DNA from: Lactobacillus sp. ESL0246
GTDB lineage: Bacteria > Bacillota > Bacilli > Lactobacillales > Lactobacillaceae
NCBI RefSeq assembly: GCF_003692965.1
Contig: NZ_REHC01000008.1
Location: 248,001-312,000, forward strand
DNA: 64,000 nucleotides
Direction of reading: 5' to 3'
Made by a program: the position numbers and the translations under genes. Below, one piece after another: positions 63,723 through 64,000 of the stretch (positions are counted from its first letter, which is position 1; each line of letters opens with the position of its first letter). The notes below the pieces were generated by a model that saw only the letters and a list, made by a program, of their open reading frames with translations, did no database searches and was not told the DNA's origin.

Positions 63723-64000
63723 CTATTTCATGCCGTTTTGATCTTCAAAATTTTTAAAGAATTGTTTTAGATCTGCTGTAGAGACATCAGTCTTTTTTGC
63801 CGACTTCTTTTTACTCCAATCGGTACCTTTTTCGACTGATTTATGAGAATAAAAACTGGCTGAACGAGTCTGTTGCTTTTTGAATTTATCTTGTTCTCTT
63901 TTATCCATGTAATCAATCGCCTGTGCGCCACTTTGCACCCCATGTTGCAACCAATCATGCAAAATTTTGTTAGCTAGTCGGTATGATACATTTGGGGCAC
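63723..64000 (-). CDS. dnaB: replication initiation protein DnaB, C-terminal part (cut by the window edge)
   Basis: The frame is open from the right edge of the window (PNVSYRLANKILHDWLQHGV at its start) to a stop at 63723. The final about 90 residues show the DnaB/DnaD C-terminal pattern (LHDWLQHGVQSGAQAIDYMD) and a Lys-rich tail ending KQFFKNFEDQNGMK. In Firmicutes dnaB precedes dnaI and acts in helicase loading and membrane attachment. The 5' part lies outside. Confidence 0.85.
   Translation of the reverse strand, partial: APNVSYRLANKILHDWLQHGVQSGAQAIDYMDKREQDKFKKQQTRSASFYSHKSVEKGTDWSKKKSAKKTDVSTADLKQFFKNFEDQNGMK

Overview
The window looks like a chromosomal segment of a low-GC Lactobacillus of the acidophilus/helveticus/crispatus group. 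The support is AT-rich DNA, a secreted protein with an N-terminal SLAP (S-layer-type) domain, AGGAGG-type ribosome binding sites, T-box and PyrR attenuators, an ATT-initiated infC, and a housekeeping gene order typical of lactobacilli (yqeG-yqeH-nadD-yqeK-rsfS-tmcAL; infC-rpmI-rplT; pheST; dnaB-dnaI). The species call is inference.

Bases 1 to about 24,300 are an accessory island dominated by small secreted peptides, ABC transporters of the peptide-immunity/export type, and decayed genes. It holds an HhH-GPD DNA glycosylase-like gene coupled to an MFS transporter, a SLAP protein, and two very short peptide genes (4314-4433 +, 12385-12501 -) that share the N-terminal motif NPDVSL although their codons differ. 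It also holds two LanFEG/BcrAB-like ABC operons (5781-8221 and 9646-11807), a one-piece ABC exporter (12666-14273), and a decayed cluster with a 23-residue peptide gene, a truncated gene resembling the leader-binding end of ThiF/E1-like RiPP enzymes, a broken ABC exporter and a frameshifted carrier-protein-like gene. A complete lactococcin-972-type bacteriocin locus (precursor, seven-TM DUF1430-type protein, ATPase; 16218-19475) has a good cre site at its promoter. A fourth ABC system (20032-22530) follows, abutting a truncated IS1182-type transposase, and then a RelE-type toxin-antitoxin pair with a double palindromic operator. Pseudogenes include a GH25 lysozyme, a DUF4097 protein and a serine-recombinase tail, and IS-end-like repeats are scattered through the island.

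Bases 24,300-34,300 carry de novo pyrimidine synthesis: pyrR and pyrB-pyrC-carA-carB on the minus strand, pyrD separately, and pyrF-pyrE divergent on plus. PyrR-type antiterminator/terminator leaders are visible before pyrR, pyrB and pyrF, so one regulator can tie the blocks together.

Bases 34,300-64,000 are core genome, mostly minus strand: glnA, an aluminium-resistance/methionine gamma-lyase-like gene, miaA, a rhodanese, yqgQ, a rhomboid protease, 5-formyl-THF cyclo-ligase, rpmG, a class B PBP, a GlcNAc-kinase-like BadF protein, greA, pheS-pheT behind a T-box, an HxlR regulator, a SpoU methyltransferase, acyP, yidC, an ArlRS/LisRK-like two-component system, the yqe/nadD operon, rplT-rpmI-infC with an L20-type leader, an amino-acid-binding lipoprotein, thrS behind a T-box, dnaI, and the 3' part of dnaB running off the window. 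ThrS is notable because the four catalytic/metal-like residues of its editing domain all appear to be replaced.
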